Assembly: GCA_907163345.1 (NCBI GenBank)
Contig: CAJQUN010000226.1
Span: 124,001 to 188,000 of the forward strand
From: Haberlea rhodopensis
Lineage: Eukaryota > Streptophyta > Magnoliopsida > Lamiales > Gesneriaceae
Reading direction: 5' to 3'
Length of the DNA: 64,000 nt
A model generated the notes under the pieces. It had not been told where the DNA came from, made no database searches, and worked only from the letters and a program-made list of their open reading frames with translations. Below are positions 32,069 to 43,288 of this stretch, one piece after another. Position numbers and translations under genes: made by a program. Every line of letters starts with the position of its first letter. Within the stretch, counting starts at the first letter, position 1.

Positions 32069-32804
32069 CAATGTGATATCCCCGAAATGATGATATGCAT
32101 ATGAGCATTAATTATGTTTATGTGGTGATTATTGTTTTAATTAATTTAGTGTTGGAATTAATTAATACGGTGAAATGTTTAGTCATGAGGTGGGCGTGAC
32201 CTGGTAATGCATTTCAGGGTGCTTGTAATGCATGTTGGGAATTTGGGTGTTAGCATGGTTTATTTGTGGTGGTTAAAGGTTATTTTTGTGAAGCGTGTTT
32301 TAATCGAGGTCTTGGTGCATTTCCGAAAAAATGCTTTTAAAATATCATGTTGGGATATTTTATACATCATGCTAATTTGTGGGGTACATGTTTTAATTAT
32401 TTTCCCCCTTATACCCCACTACCCCACTCACCCCCAACACACTTTACCAATAAATTTCACTCTCCAAACCCTACCCCCAAACCCATTCACGTTTTTGGTG
32501 TAAAAGAGGAAGAGAAATCTTTATAAAAACCTTGTTTGTGAGATTCTTAGTAGGATTTGAAGTCCATAAGAGTTATGGATCCCTCCTTGATGTTTTTATG
32601 AGGTTTTATTTTGAAATGGGTTTGATTTTTGGTATTTAAAATGGTATGATTTTGGGTTTGTGTTGAGTTTGGTTGGGTGTTGGATTTTTGTGTATATTGG
32701 AGGTTTTTAGTGTTTTTGTGTTGCTGATGTAATGGTGTTTGAGTTGGGTTGGTTTGGAAAATATTTGAGGTGAAAAATGGTGGAAATCACGTGTACAGGC
32801 TGTG

Positions 32805-32990
32805 GCGATCGATCGCTGTAAATGGCGCGGTCGATCGCCGAGAAACAGTGGCGAAATCGAGTGCGAGCGATCGATCGCTGGAAATGGCGTGATCGGTCGC
32901 CTCGAGGCAGTGAGGTCCGGCGATTGATCGCTATGTCGAAGCGATCGATCGGTAAGGCTCGCGATCTATCGCCTCAACATAGCGATCGAT
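32805..32990. repeat. GATCGATC palindrome cluster, partly decayed
   Basis: Sites near 32805, 32868, 32940 and 32980 are perfect or nearly so. Others carry single changes consistent with methyl-C decay (gcgcggtcgatcgcc, gcgtgatcggtcgcc, gcgatctatcgcc). Confidence 0.9.
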
Positions 32991-33349
32991 CGCCAGCAGT
33001 CAAATTTTGGGAAAATTTTATGATGGATTTTTGGTATTGGGCTATTATTTGGCTTCTAATATTGGTTTGTGTGATTGTGTAGAACCATCCCAGGTGGCGA
33101 CACAGTCAAGGAAGTGAAGTCATACCAAATCCTACTTTTGGAAAGGTACGTAGAAAGACGTACGGGCACCCATTGGTACATGTATCTTATATACTCATTT
33201 GAATATGCATTGTGGATGCAAGTATATATGGAATGTGCATTGTGGACGCAAATACATGTTGAATTATACATTATGATTGCATATGTATATGATGATTGTT
33301 TGGTGCACATCCCATGACTCATGTTTATATTAGAGTTATGATTTTAATG

Positions 33350-33545
33350 CATTGCCGTTGTCACTTGAAGCGATGATAGAATACTTGCTGCTGTCATATT
33401 GTAGCAAGGAAAGAATATTTGCCGCCAAATGTTGAAGCGAGGGTATTGCCGCATGTCGCATTTGAGCGAGGTTATTCGATGCCGCTAATATGTCGAAGCG
33501 AGGGGTATTAGTGCCGTTGTCATTACAAGCGAGGTGCATTAAAAT
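33350..33545. repeat. GCCG...AGCGA hairpin array
   Basis: Five to six imperfect units such as GCCGCTAATATGTCGAAGCGAGG. One unit reads TGCTGTCATATTGTAGCA, in which both arms changed together (CGCT/AGCG to TGCT/AGCA), keeping the stem. Confidence 0.8.
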
Positions 33546-34115
33546 ACACTGTTATAACAGACTAGGGATTGGTGATTGTCGATAACAAAATGGTGATATG
33601 TCATGACATTTGTAAAACCATTAAATAATCTATTGATTATACTCATGAGTTGTGGTACAGGGACAACCAAAAAGGAAGGGTTTAAAATGCATGGGAAAGA
33701 CAGGAAATGTTTTATTACAGTTTATGCATTTACGCCTTATAATCATATTGTGTTGAATATGGATTATTATATGCTCATGTTTTGGGGGTTGTCCTTGTAG
33801 GTACATTTTGGCATGAAAAAGGGCTAAGGACAGGTTGAGGCGGTGAGCTTGTGAAGAGCGCTTTTAATAAGGAAGGACATGATTTTTTTGTACAGTGTCT
33901 ACTCTAGAAGTAGTGTAAATCTATAGTGATTAACATTCATTTGTTAGAGAATGTAATTAATCCATTTGAAAGTCCTTAACTTGGCATGTAATTCTTAAGG
34001 CTCAAGGTCTCAACATGAACTTTTATACTCTGATAATGCATGTTAGCTCTAATTATGCCTTTAATCTGCACTTAAGGAACTAGAGTCCTTACAATCAGTA
34101 CAAGTATTCTTTTGA

Positions 34116-34127
34116 TTAAATACCACT
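34116..34127 (-). other. Degenerate copia primer-binding site
   Basis: The minus strand reads AGTGGTATTTAATCA just after the LTR end CTAACA (34128). The TGGTAT start of the tRNA-iMet PBS survives; the CAGAGC part does not. Confidence 0.6.
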
Positions 34128-34143
34128 TGTTAGGATCGAATAT

Positions 34144-34187
34144 GAGTGTTTAGAGGGGGGGGGGGGGGGGGGGTTGAATAAACACTC
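34144..34187. repeat. G19 tract between inverted 9-mers
   Basis: Nineteen consecutive G (34155-34173) lie between GAGTGTTTA (34144-34152) and TAAACACTC (34179-34187). The perfect 9-bp arms would place the G-run in a loop; on the transcribed (minus) sense it is a C-run near the LTR 3' end. The exact count may be affected by sequencing of homopolymers. Confidence 0.85.
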
Positions 34188-34242
34188 TCTAAAATTTATC
34201 TTTTTAGATTTTCCTGGATTGATTTCACTTGGGTAAGCAAAT

Positions 34243-34247
34243 GAAAC
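34243..34247 (+). repeat. Target-site duplication GAAAC (left)
   Basis: Identical to 38264-38268, flanking the 4-kb insertion in the copia LTR. Confidence 0.92.
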
Positions 34248-34794
34248 TGTTGGGTTTTGGAAAACCGAATAATCTTAGTTTTGATGTTAACAAAACTTGT
34301 TATTGTGTTGCTAACATATTTCATCAAGTGTGCAGTTCATAGATGATATTTTACAGCTTGATGATCTGCTAAGAAATGACCTTGAGTTTGGTTGCTGAAA
34401 TGAGAAGCAGCATCCAGTAGACCCCGAGCGCTGTTGACTAAATTGATCATATCACATAGCTCGGATATCGAAACGAGATTATTCAGTATGGGTTGGAAAG
34501 CTAAGACAACGATCTACAAGTCATCTTTGGAAGTGAAAGACTGAACAGGAAGTTAAATGGCCAAAAAGCTTCTGTAAGTCACGCCATGTGCTGCTGCATC
34601 CAGCAAACATACAACAGGACCATTGCCTCGTATTTCGAGCATAACTCTCTCATAAAAACTCGAAATCAAGCGATTATTGATTCCGTGGAAAGCTAAGAGA
34701 AAGGGCTACAACTTTCATGAAGATCACTTTGCCCAGAAATCAACGAATCAAGAGATATAACCAAGAGAACAGAACATCAGATGTTGGGCAGCAG

Positions 34795-35085
34795 GGTACC
34801 AGCAGACCTCAGACCAACTGGTTCCAGCAGACCTTGGCCAGCTGATGCTGTACCAGCAGACCTCAGACCAACTGGTACCAGCAGACCACAGACAAACTGT
34901 TACCAGCAGACCTCAGACCAACTGGTACCAGCAGACCTTGGCCAGCTGATGCTGTAGCCAGCAGACCTCAGACCAACTGGTACCAGCTGACCTCAGATCA
35001 ACTGATACCAGCATACCTTGGCCAGCTGATGCTGTACCAGCAGACCTCAGACCAACTGATACCAGCAGACCATACCAGTTGACCA
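34795..35085. repeat. Tandem repeat ACCAGCAGACCTCAGACCAACTGGT
   Basis: Roughly ten copies of a unit of about 24-25 bp: the first half ACCAGCAGACCT is constant and the second half alternates between CAGACCAACTGGT and TGGCCAGCTGATGCTGT. The other LTR has a shorter array (37180-37440). The repeat keeps open a 'WYQQTSDQLVPADL'-like frame by chance. Confidence 0.9.
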
Positions 35086-35207
35086 GACCAGCAGACTTCC
35101 AAAAATAGCCCAGAAGCAGAATATGACCGTTGCAATGTTTGAAAGCTTACCAAAATTGTCCCAACGGTTATATTCTTGTATCGAACGTATATATCATTAC
35201 TTGGAGC

Positions 35208-35218
35208 TATATATACAT
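35208..35218 (+). promoter_or_regulatory. TATA box of mini-element LTR
   Basis: CTATATATACA, preserved in the other LTR at about 37562; about 0.96 kb into the LTR. Confidence 0.5.
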
Positions 35219-35928
35219 GATTTGGAAGCTCAATAACAGCTGATTGAAGATCAATCCAAGCCTTCCAAAGCAAACCCACTTGGGATTCAATTGAGGAACT
35301 TCAAAGACAAAAGCTGCTAAATGAAGAGCACTCCTCAAACCTTTGGCACCTCTTACCTTGCTGTATCAGATTCATTATGGAATCATTTGTGCCTTTGTAT
35401 TCATTCTATTCATTGTATTTGTGAGCTAAAATAGAAGAGTGAATACCATTGTAACGGTTGATGATTCATCACAACCGATTGAGAGGTCTTTGTATGTGAG
35501 ACATTAAAGAACATACATAGTTGAGTTGCTAGGAGTTCTAGTTGGATGGGGAATGCCCAACTGGACCGGGTTTGTACAAAGAGTTGTATAAATCAAAGTC
35601 TTGAAGTGTATCCTTCCATGAGATGGAAGAAGGGGAGATGTAGAAGCGTTGTGCTTCGAACTTCCAGAAACAAATGCTTGTGTTATTTACTTTACTGCAT
35701 TTATTTACCTTACTGTTTTTACATACTTTCTTGCATATCTTTAAAATGCCTTTCAAATGAGTAATCGGTTTTAGAGCGGGTTATGTCGAGTGTCTTCTGC
35801 TCGGTTTTGTAACCGAACTCGATATAATCTCTCGGTGCAATTATTTCAAGAACACGAGCTATTGAAGCTCAAGTTGGTTGAACTCGGGTGTGGAATGGCA
35901 ACCCACCCCCGAAATCGATCATAACAAT

Positions 35929-35940
35929 TGGTATCAGAGC
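35929..35940 (+). other. Primer-binding site of mini-element
   Basis: TGGTATCAGAGC, two bases after the LTR end at 35926. Confidence 0.92.
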
Positions 35941-36617
35941 CAAGGTCTCGTGTTCGATTCCCATGAGTTGCAGAGAGTGCAATTATTGGGGGAGGGATTG
36001 TTGGGGTTCAACAATTGCCTCTGCTTTGTGATCGGTCGAACACGTGGCGCTTGTGCCAGTGTATGGTTGAAAAGATTGATGTTGCGCCATTACCCTTAAC
36101 TATAGTTATTGGTAAAGCGGTAAGCGCTAGATCCTACAATTGGTTTTAAAATTTGAGCAAGTGAGGGGCAAATGGGGTAGGCTAAAACAAATTAAAAAAA
36201 AATGCAATGCACATTAATTTTTGAAAAAATAACCTCTTTTGATGATGGATGAAGCATACTTGGCAATAAATTTGAATTTCTTGACAAAACTCAACAATGT
36301 CCATTTCATCTTTCTGCGGTGGCAGCACACTTAGTCCAAGTTGAACTAATAAACTGCTTTTCCTCGAGCAAGTTTGGGCTACAAGACCTATACCGTTGCG
36401 ATCCTCTATGAGTCTAGTTTGCAACGCAAAAAACGGTTCGTCATTTGGACATCCGAGCAAGAGGTTATGCCAATTTTCCCAATCCTTAGTAAATTTTATT
36501 TGTCTTCCTTTTTGATTCGCACAAAAAGGGGGAGAAATATGTTGTTTAAAAAATATTTTTTGTTATGCAACATTGTGCTTTAATGTTTCATATTTTTATT
36601 CAAGTTTTGTGATCATC
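35941..36617 (+). other. Internal region of mini-element, non-coding
   Basis: About 0.68 kb with no retroviral domain. It starts CAAGGTCTCGTGTTCGATTCC, as in copia leaders, and has only short unrelated open frames. It probably retains cis-acting packaging signals only. Confidence 0.7.
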
Positions 36618-36631
36618 AAAAAGGGGGAGAT
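36618..36631 (+). other. Polypurine tract of mini-element
   Basis: AAAAAGGGGGAGAT directly before the LTR start TGTTGGG. Confidence 0.9.
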
Positions 36632-38263
36632 TGTTGGGTTTTGGAAAACCGAATAATCTTAGTTTTGATGTTAACAAAACTTGTTATTGTGTTGCTAACA
36701 TATTTCATCAAGTGTGCAGTTCATAGATGATATTTTACAGCATGATGATCTGCTAAGAAATGACCTTGAGTTTGGTTGCTGAAATGAGAATTCAGCATCC
36801 AGTAGACCGCGAGCGCTGCTGACTAAATTGATCATATCTCATAGCTAGGATATCAAAACGAGATGATTCAGTATGGGTTGGAAAGCTAAGACAAAGATCT
36901 ACAAGTCATCTTTGGAAGTGAAAGACTGAACCGGAAGTTAAGATGGCCAAAAAGATTCTGCAAGTCACGCCATGTTCTGCTGCATCCAGCAAACATACAG
37001 CAGGACCATTGCCTCGTATTTCGAGCATAACTCTCTCATACAAACTCGAAATCGAGTGATTATTGATTCCGTGGAAAGCTAAGAGAAAGGGCTACAACTT
37101 TCATGAAGATCACTTTGCCCAGAAATCAACGAATCAAGAGATATAACCAAGAGAACAGAACAACAGATGTTGGGCAGCAGGGTACCAGCAGACCTCAGAC
37201 CAACTGGTACCAGCAGACCTCAGACCAACTGGTACCAGCAGACCTTGGCCAGCTGATGCTGTACCAGCAGACCTCAGACCAACTTGTACCAGCAGACCTC
37301 AAACAAATTGGTACCAGCAGACCTCAGACCAACTGGTACCAGCAGACCTTGGCCAGCTGATGCTGTACCAGCAGACCTCAGACCAACTGGTACCAGCAGA
37401 CCTTAGACCAACTGATACCAGCAGACCATACCAGTTGACCAGACCAACAGACTTCCAAAAATAGCCCAGAAGCAGAATATGACCGTTGCAATGTTTGAAA
37501 GCATACCAAAATTGTCCCAACGGTTATATTCTTGTATCTAACGTATATATCATTACTTGGAGCTATATATACATGATTTGAAAGCTCAATAACAGCTGAT
37601 TGAAGATCAATCCAAGCCTTCCAAAGCAAACCCACTTGGGATTCAATTGAAGAACTTCAAAGACAAAAGCTGCTAAATGAAGAGCACTCCTCAAACCTTT
37701 GGCACCTCTTACCTTGCTGTATCAGATTCATTATGGAATCATTTGTGCCTTTGTATTCACTCTATTCATTGTATTTGTGAGCTAAAATAGAAGAGTGAAT
37801 ACCATTGTAACGGTTGATGATTCATCACAACCGATTGAGAGGTCTTTGTATGTGAGACATTAAAGAACATACATAGTTGAGTTGCTAGGAGTTCTAGTTG
37901 GATGGGGAATGCCCAACTGGACCGGGTTTGTACAAAGAGTTGTATAATCAAAGTCTTCTAGTGTATCCTTCCGTGATATGGAATAAGGGGAGATGTAGAA
38001 GCGTTGTGCTTCGAACTTCCAGAAACAAATGCTTGTGTTATTTACTTTACTGTTTTTACATACTTTCTTGCATATCTTTAAAATGCCTTTCAAATGAGTA
38101 ATCGGTTTTAGAGCGGGTTATGTCGAGTGTCTTCCGCTCGGTTTTGTAACCGAACTCGATATAATCTCTCGGTGCAATTATTTCAAGAACACGAACTATT
38201 GAAGCTCAAGTTGGTTGAACTCGGGTGTGGAATGGCAACCCACCCCCGAAATCGATCCTAACA
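36632..38263 (+). repeat. 3' LTR of mini-element
   Basis: 1632 bp, ending CGATCCTAACA and followed by GAAAC (38264-38268). It differs from the 5' LTR mainly in the length of the 25-bp repeat array (37180-37440). Confidence 0.92.
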
Positions 38264-38268
38264 GAAAC
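38264..38268 (+). repeat. Target-site duplication GAAAC (right)
   Basis: Matches 34243-34247. Confidence 0.92.
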
Positions 38269-39318
38269 CTATTTCTTAATCAATTCTAATCTGAACAGAC
38301 CACTGATAGTGTGAGTGCTGAATCGGTCTTTTCTTGGTTAGTAAGACCAGTCTTATAGCTTGAAACACGAAGTAGTGCGATATGTAAATAGACAGGATGT
38401 GTTTCTTGAAGTTCGAAGGCAATTCCTTCTACGTCTCCCCTTCTTCCAATTTAGGAAGGATTCACTAGAAGACTTTGAGTAATACAATCTCATTGTACAA
38501 CCCCGATTCAGCTGGATTTACCCCACTACCAGACTGAAACTCCTAGTCTCTCAATCTGTTCAGACACAATCCGTCTGACAGTTACAAAGTACTCACTCTT
38601 CTATCTTAGAACAAATACAATTGATAGAGTGAATAATTATAAGCACAAATGATCCTTAAATGATCAAATAAAACAATAAGACGTGCTTTCAACTTTGAAC
38701 AGATCGACAAGATGAAGTCTTTAGAAGATAGTGTTCTGCTCAAATGGATGCTCAATAAAATGATTGATTGTTGATCTCGTATGCGTGTTGTATCTCTTGT
38801 ATTGTCTCTTACTTTGAGCATTTAAGTTATACCTATATATAAGCATTTCTGCCTACAACAATATTTCCTTTTGTGTGCAACTCTTTACTTTGGTCAACCT
38901 CTGAAATAGCCGCAGTCTTCTATTTTAGACTCTTTCCCTTCTGGTCTGTTCTTTCGGCGCTTGTCAGATAAGATCTGTTTTGTCTATTTACCATTTAAGA
39001 TAACTCCAGTCTTTGGTCTATTTCAACATTAAATGCAACATTAAATGCTTCAATAAATAGCCGTTGATTATTCGGACTGATGAACGAAGTTTGCTAACTT
39101 AGTCTGAATTGATAAGTTATGATCTGAGCTGCATTGATCTGCGTCGATTTGGTCTGTACCAATTTGGTTGACATCGATCTGGTCTTTATCGGTCTGGTCT
39201 TTGTTGACCTCGATCTGGTTTTTATCGATCTGATCTGTTTTGTCATCTTTAAAATACGAAACCAACACAAAGTTACACAAGTTTGATACTATAATCCACA
39301 CAACCATCAAACCCAACA

Positions 39319-39701
39319 AAATTCAAGTTTCCAAAACTTAAACAACAAGAAAAACTTCAAAAATGAAGTCCAAACTTCAACAATTACTTCTAAAGTATAT
39401 CAATATTCTTACCCCAAGTTTCTTGAAATAATTTCCAGTTGAAGATGAAGGAGCAAAATCTTGGATAGAAGGGGAAGGAAGTTGATGATTCTGGGGCGTG
39501 AAAATGGAGAAGAAGAGGTGATTGGGTGTGGGAAGTTAATTGTGCACCCTAGCACTATGTATATATGTATCAAAATTACACAAAAACCCCTCAAAAAATG
39601 TTATTTACAACAAAATTCTCACACCCAACTTAAATACACAAACTCTCTCAAACTTAATCACGCTATGCCATAATAATTAATTAAGCATTAACATAAGATG
39701 A
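39319..39701. other. Non-coding DNA between copia LTR and F2 LTR
   Basis: About 380 bp of the original target DNA lying between the copia LTR (ends 39318) and the TATTT/AAATA duplication of the F2 LTR. On the minus strand it looks like part of an LTR leader (ccatcttcacgcc-type C/T-rich stretch near 39480-39560). No gene recognised. Confidence 0.4.
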
Positions 39702-39706
39702 AAATA
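39702..39706 (-). repeat. Target-site duplication AAATA/TATTT of split F2 LTR
   Basis: Reverse complement of 23605-23609; supports that 23610-24150 and 39707-42023 were one insertion. Confidence 0.85.
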
Positions 39707-42023
39707 TGTAAGGCCCCAACCCCTTAACTCGTCATTAATGCATTTATGACGTCGTATGAGTATAAAAAAATTTCATTCTTTAAAGATTCATTACCTGCTT
39801 CACATAATCCCCATGACTTTTATAAAAATTTGGGCAAAGTCTCCCCATAATTTGGGATATCCAAAAATATAACACATCACTAAAACTAACTCCCAGCCAG
39901 GGAAAAACACAATACTAAAAAAATATAAAAAGTGGGCTTCAACACCCATATACAGTCCATATACACGACTCCAAGAGCTCACATACGAGCAACAAATAAC
40001 AAATACCCATCTAGTTGCATAAATAATGTATACCCTTTACCCACTCTCATCCTACGCTTCAGGAAGCATATTGTCCAACCAAGCTCGAGCTTGCTACGCC
40101 AAAATAACTTGTAGCTGTAATATCTGTTTCAACAGAAACAGCCCCCACAGGGTGAGCATACTCCAACTCAATATTCATTCACAAGTCAATATACGAAATT
40201 GTAATGCAACAATTTAGATTATTCAGAACATAAAAAAAATATACTCCCTGTACAATTTCGATCCAGCATAGCTATCCCGGACTGTTCCTGTTTCAATCTT
40301 ATACACTTTCATAAATATCAAGTTCAATATCATTATTCAAACCATGGTACTCATCAATGCCATAAATATGACATAACCACAGTTTATCATTTAAACTCAA
40401 TCATGACGAATCTTATCTCGAAGGCAACTCTGCCTATCAATTAATCTCATTCTCGACCACTTCTCATATCGTTCGTGCCAAGGGCATCAATAATCAACTC
40501 GTATACCCGGATCACGTACATCGACGTATCCACCATTCCACGTATATTAAACTCAACCATCAAACTCAATCACTTAACCTTAAACATCACATTCAAAATA
40601 CATGTACACATGAATATATAAATACTGGGTATACCTGCTCGTACGTCACCACGTACCTTATAATCGACAATATGAACAAGCTACCTTCGACTTCCAGAAT
40701 TTCATGGAGTATCTACATCGAATATCAATTCAATATTAGCTCATTAATAATACAATTGTTATCAATAGGTAATTCCAACTCCCCATCTAATACCATGAAT
40801 CGATAACTCGATAAAATGGACATTGTCACATAATCAAGACAATCTATATTACTCAAATCAACTATACAGTTAGCTCCTAGGTTTGCCCTTCAAATACTCA
40901 ATAAAGTATCCAATTCATGCTATTGCACACATGCAATTATAATCATTAATATACACTTTAATACATGTTTATAACACATATTAACATGTATCTAATTCAC
41001 TATTTACACAACGACACATGCTCTAAGTTATTACCATCTCTAACCATAGCCCAATACTCTCCAAAACTCTATCATGATATGAGCCATAAAAGTAGACTTC
41101 CTCACTACACAATTAGTAGAGCTTTTGGCCAACACTTGAACACCACTTAAGCGTATTATCAAACGCCTTATGAGCATGATTTTCAAACAACTTTTATGCA
41201 AGTTCTTCAAGCTAAAATCAGCCCCTATAAACACCAAGACATCCCCAAAAATCAAGTCATAAACACCCCCCACAAACTCAATACATAGCATCAAGTTTCT
41301 GACTCCAAAACAAACTAAAATCCAACCAAAACTACAAGAATTTCAAATCATGTAGCAGTAGGTTTGTAGCAGAAATTTCTAAGCAAAACAGTAAGAAATC
41401 AAGCCAACTAACATCATAAAATCGAACAACATGGAGTAAGGAAATCAAGTCTTATGCAGCAAAGAAATCGATCCCAAAACAGCCACAAATCAGACCAAAC
41501 AATACGTAAATCAAGTCATGGCAGCAGCAGGTTTCGGTCGACACATTCCATAGAAACTTAAGCCAAAATAGTAACATTTTTGAACCCATACCAGTAAGAT
41601 TTCAAGCATATCCAGCGACAAATTTTCAGACCCATCATAGCGATAAAAGTGCACAAACAATCACAAAAACTCGACCCAAAGCAACTAGAATTCGAGTAGA
41701 TATCAGCAGGAAATTTTCGAGCATAAGGGTAGCAGATTTTTGAACCAAAATTTTGCAGATATCGAACTATATACGCAATGAATCAAACCATATTGCAGCA
41801 GGATTTCCAAACTGAAATCAGCATATTTTTTAACATCAAACAACAAAACTTTCGAAATATCAGCAGCAGAATTTTTCAAACCAAGATGCAGTTAAAAACC
41901 GAACCTAAAAGGTTATAAATCGACCACAAATTTCCCCAAAATCGACCACAAATTTCCCAACCATGGCAGCAGATTTTTGACCCGAAACAGATTAAAATCG
42001 CCCCATAGATAAGTAAAACTCAC
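39707..42023 (-). mobile_element. Right portion of F2 solo LTR, inverted
   Basis: In element orientation it ends GGGGCCTTACA at 39707 and shows the F2 blocks shared with 2432-5019 (TTTTATAAAAATTTGGGCA, CTCCCCATAA, the ACTCCCTG...GTCCCTG region near 40240, and the CTCGTACGTC...ACGTACCTTA block at 40640). It stops at 42023, where Athila-like LTR begins. No PBS lies beyond 39707, so it was a solo LTR. Confidence 0.85.
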
Positions 42024-43283
42024 AGAGTTTTGGCCAACAAGAAAAAGAGGAGCTCGATCAGTCGGAAGATTATGCTCGATCGATCGAGCATGTCAGAAGA
42101 TTTATTGAGCGATATTGAAGAAAGCTCGATCGATCGTGCGAGGCAGAAGAATTCCTGGACGAGAAAAGAGAAGGCTCGATCGACCGAGACAATTTTACTG
42201 ATCGATCGAGCAACAGAATTTTCAGAAAAAAAGACTTGATTGAGTTTGATCTATTGGGAACACTTCCATCCACATGCTCTTCTATAAATAAGGGACCTAG
42301 GGCACGAATTCAAGGGAACCAATATCATATCATACACCATATATCAGCCTCCTTTCATCCTCCGACAACCATACAAATTTAGGGAAAAAGCCTTTGAAGT
42401 GCAAGGAAGGAAGCAAGGGGAGAAGTAACACTTCAACGCACGGATTCAACTCCTACGTTATCGTACTTCTAAGCTTTATTTATTTTGATTTTTGAATTTA
42501 TTGATGTTTATAGGTTGAGAAACAATTATTCATCATGTTAGTTTGATTTGAACATAAATTAAGTTTATTTTGTCAAGGTTAGGGAAGATTGTGATTGAGT
42601 TATTGATTTGAATGTTATTTGAGTGGATTAATTCTTTTGTGCATGAATTATAATCTTAATGCCATCAAAGCCTTGCTAACTTTGATTGGATTTGTGAATT
42701 ATAATTGAGATCGAGAGATAAAATTATAATACGCAATAATAATTCATGCTGTATGTTAAAGATTTAGATCGAGAGATTAAATCACATACGTGATCACTTT
42801 GAATTGAAATATTTAAAGTTAACGATTTTTCATCGAGATTTATTCAATATTAAATTGGTTTAAGTGAACGAGAGTTACTTGCTTCAATTTAATATTAGTT
42901 TCAATATAGCTTGAGAAAGTGTATTGATTATATTAGGGAATCCGTCACCTTAAGAATTAATTGATTAGTAATTATTTTTACAAACAAATCATTGACGATA
43001 ACACAAGTGAACCGACATCTTGATAAATTTCTCGAGTGGAATTCCTTCGCATCTTCAAAGGAGTTGATTAAATTTTGAGTTTTTAAGTTTTTAGTTTAAT
43101 TAGATAATTATTCATATATTTCGTAGGCTAAATATAATTTTTCTAATTTTATTTGGTACTTATACATTAGTCACTGTGGGTACGACATCCCTATATCTAA
43201 ATCACTATACTAAAACTTGACAGCGTGCACTTGCGGTCTAAAATCACTACACTGGAATTAATTGTTTAAAATAAAAGCGATCA
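42024..43283 (+). mobile_element. Athila-like 3' LTR, main portion, cut by inversion
   Basis: Inverted copy of 28823 to about 30090: TCGATCGATCGA palindromes (42056-42210), TTCTATAAATAAGGGACC (42281) and the terminal AAAAGCGATCA at 43283. It lacks the first 232 bp, found at 24151-24382. It is followed by the target duplication AAACC (43284-43288). Confidence 0.92.
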
Positions 43284-43288
43284 AAACC
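43284..43288 (+). repeat. Target-site duplication AAACC of the Athila-like element (left)
   Basis: Partner of 30337-30341. Copia sequence resumes at 43289 in the reading frame left at 30342. Confidence 0.9.

Larger units (their letters stand above)
32072..34093 (+). mobile_element. Solo LTR, family F1, inserted upstream of copia gag
   Basis: 2022 bp, beginning TGTGATATCCCCGAAATGATG and ending AGAGTCCTTACA. Flanks are ATCAA (32067-32071) and ATCAG (34094-34098): four of five bases match, acceptable for an aged duplication. It has the F1 modules: palindromes 32805-32990, TGTGTAG/AACCATCCCAGGTG (33082), GGAAAG/GTACGTAG (33147), a hairpin array 33350-33545 and CCTTGTAG/GTACATTTTG (33800). Confidence 0.88.
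34248..35926 (+). repeat. 5' LTR of mini-element
   Basis: 1679 bp, TGTTGGGTTTTGG...GATCATAACA. A TATA-like CTATATATACA is at 35208-35218. It contains a tandem repeat of about 25 bp (34795-35085) and a near-identical counterpart at 36632-38263. Confidence 0.92.
34248..38263 (+). mobile_element. Non-autonomous copia-type mini-element
   Basis: 4016 bp: two LTRs (34248-35926 and 36632-38263) around only 705 bp of internal DNA, with PBS, polypurine tract and perfect GAAAC duplications. No gag or pol. Its LTR ends (TGTTGGGTTT...CGATCCTAACA) match those of the copia LTR it interrupts, so the copia family is the probable provider of its enzymes. Confidence 0.92.
34128..39318 (-). mobile_element. Copia 5' LTR (minus strand), interrupted by 34248-38263
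   Basis: In element orientation it starts TGTTGGGTTTGATGG at 39318 and ends CGATCCTAACA at 34128. The LTR itself is about 1.17 kb (39318-38269 plus 34247-34128). A TATA-like CTTATATATAGG is at about 38836-38847 (minus). The stretch 39120-39245 contains repeats of a gatctggtctttatcg motif. The flank AAATT (39319-39323) should be one target duplication; its partner beyond the copia 3' LTR is not in the window. Confidence 0.8.

Noticed and set aside
35929..35940. tRNA-like sequences (also 13417, 49985, 2416, 6117)
   Set aside because: Only the 12-nt complement of the tRNA-iMet 3' end is present; these are primer-binding sites, not tRNA genes.
37103..37360. Repetitive QTNWYQQTSDQLVPADL-type protein
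   Set aside because: It is the translation of the 25-bp minisatellite in an LTR; the other LTR does not keep the same frame.
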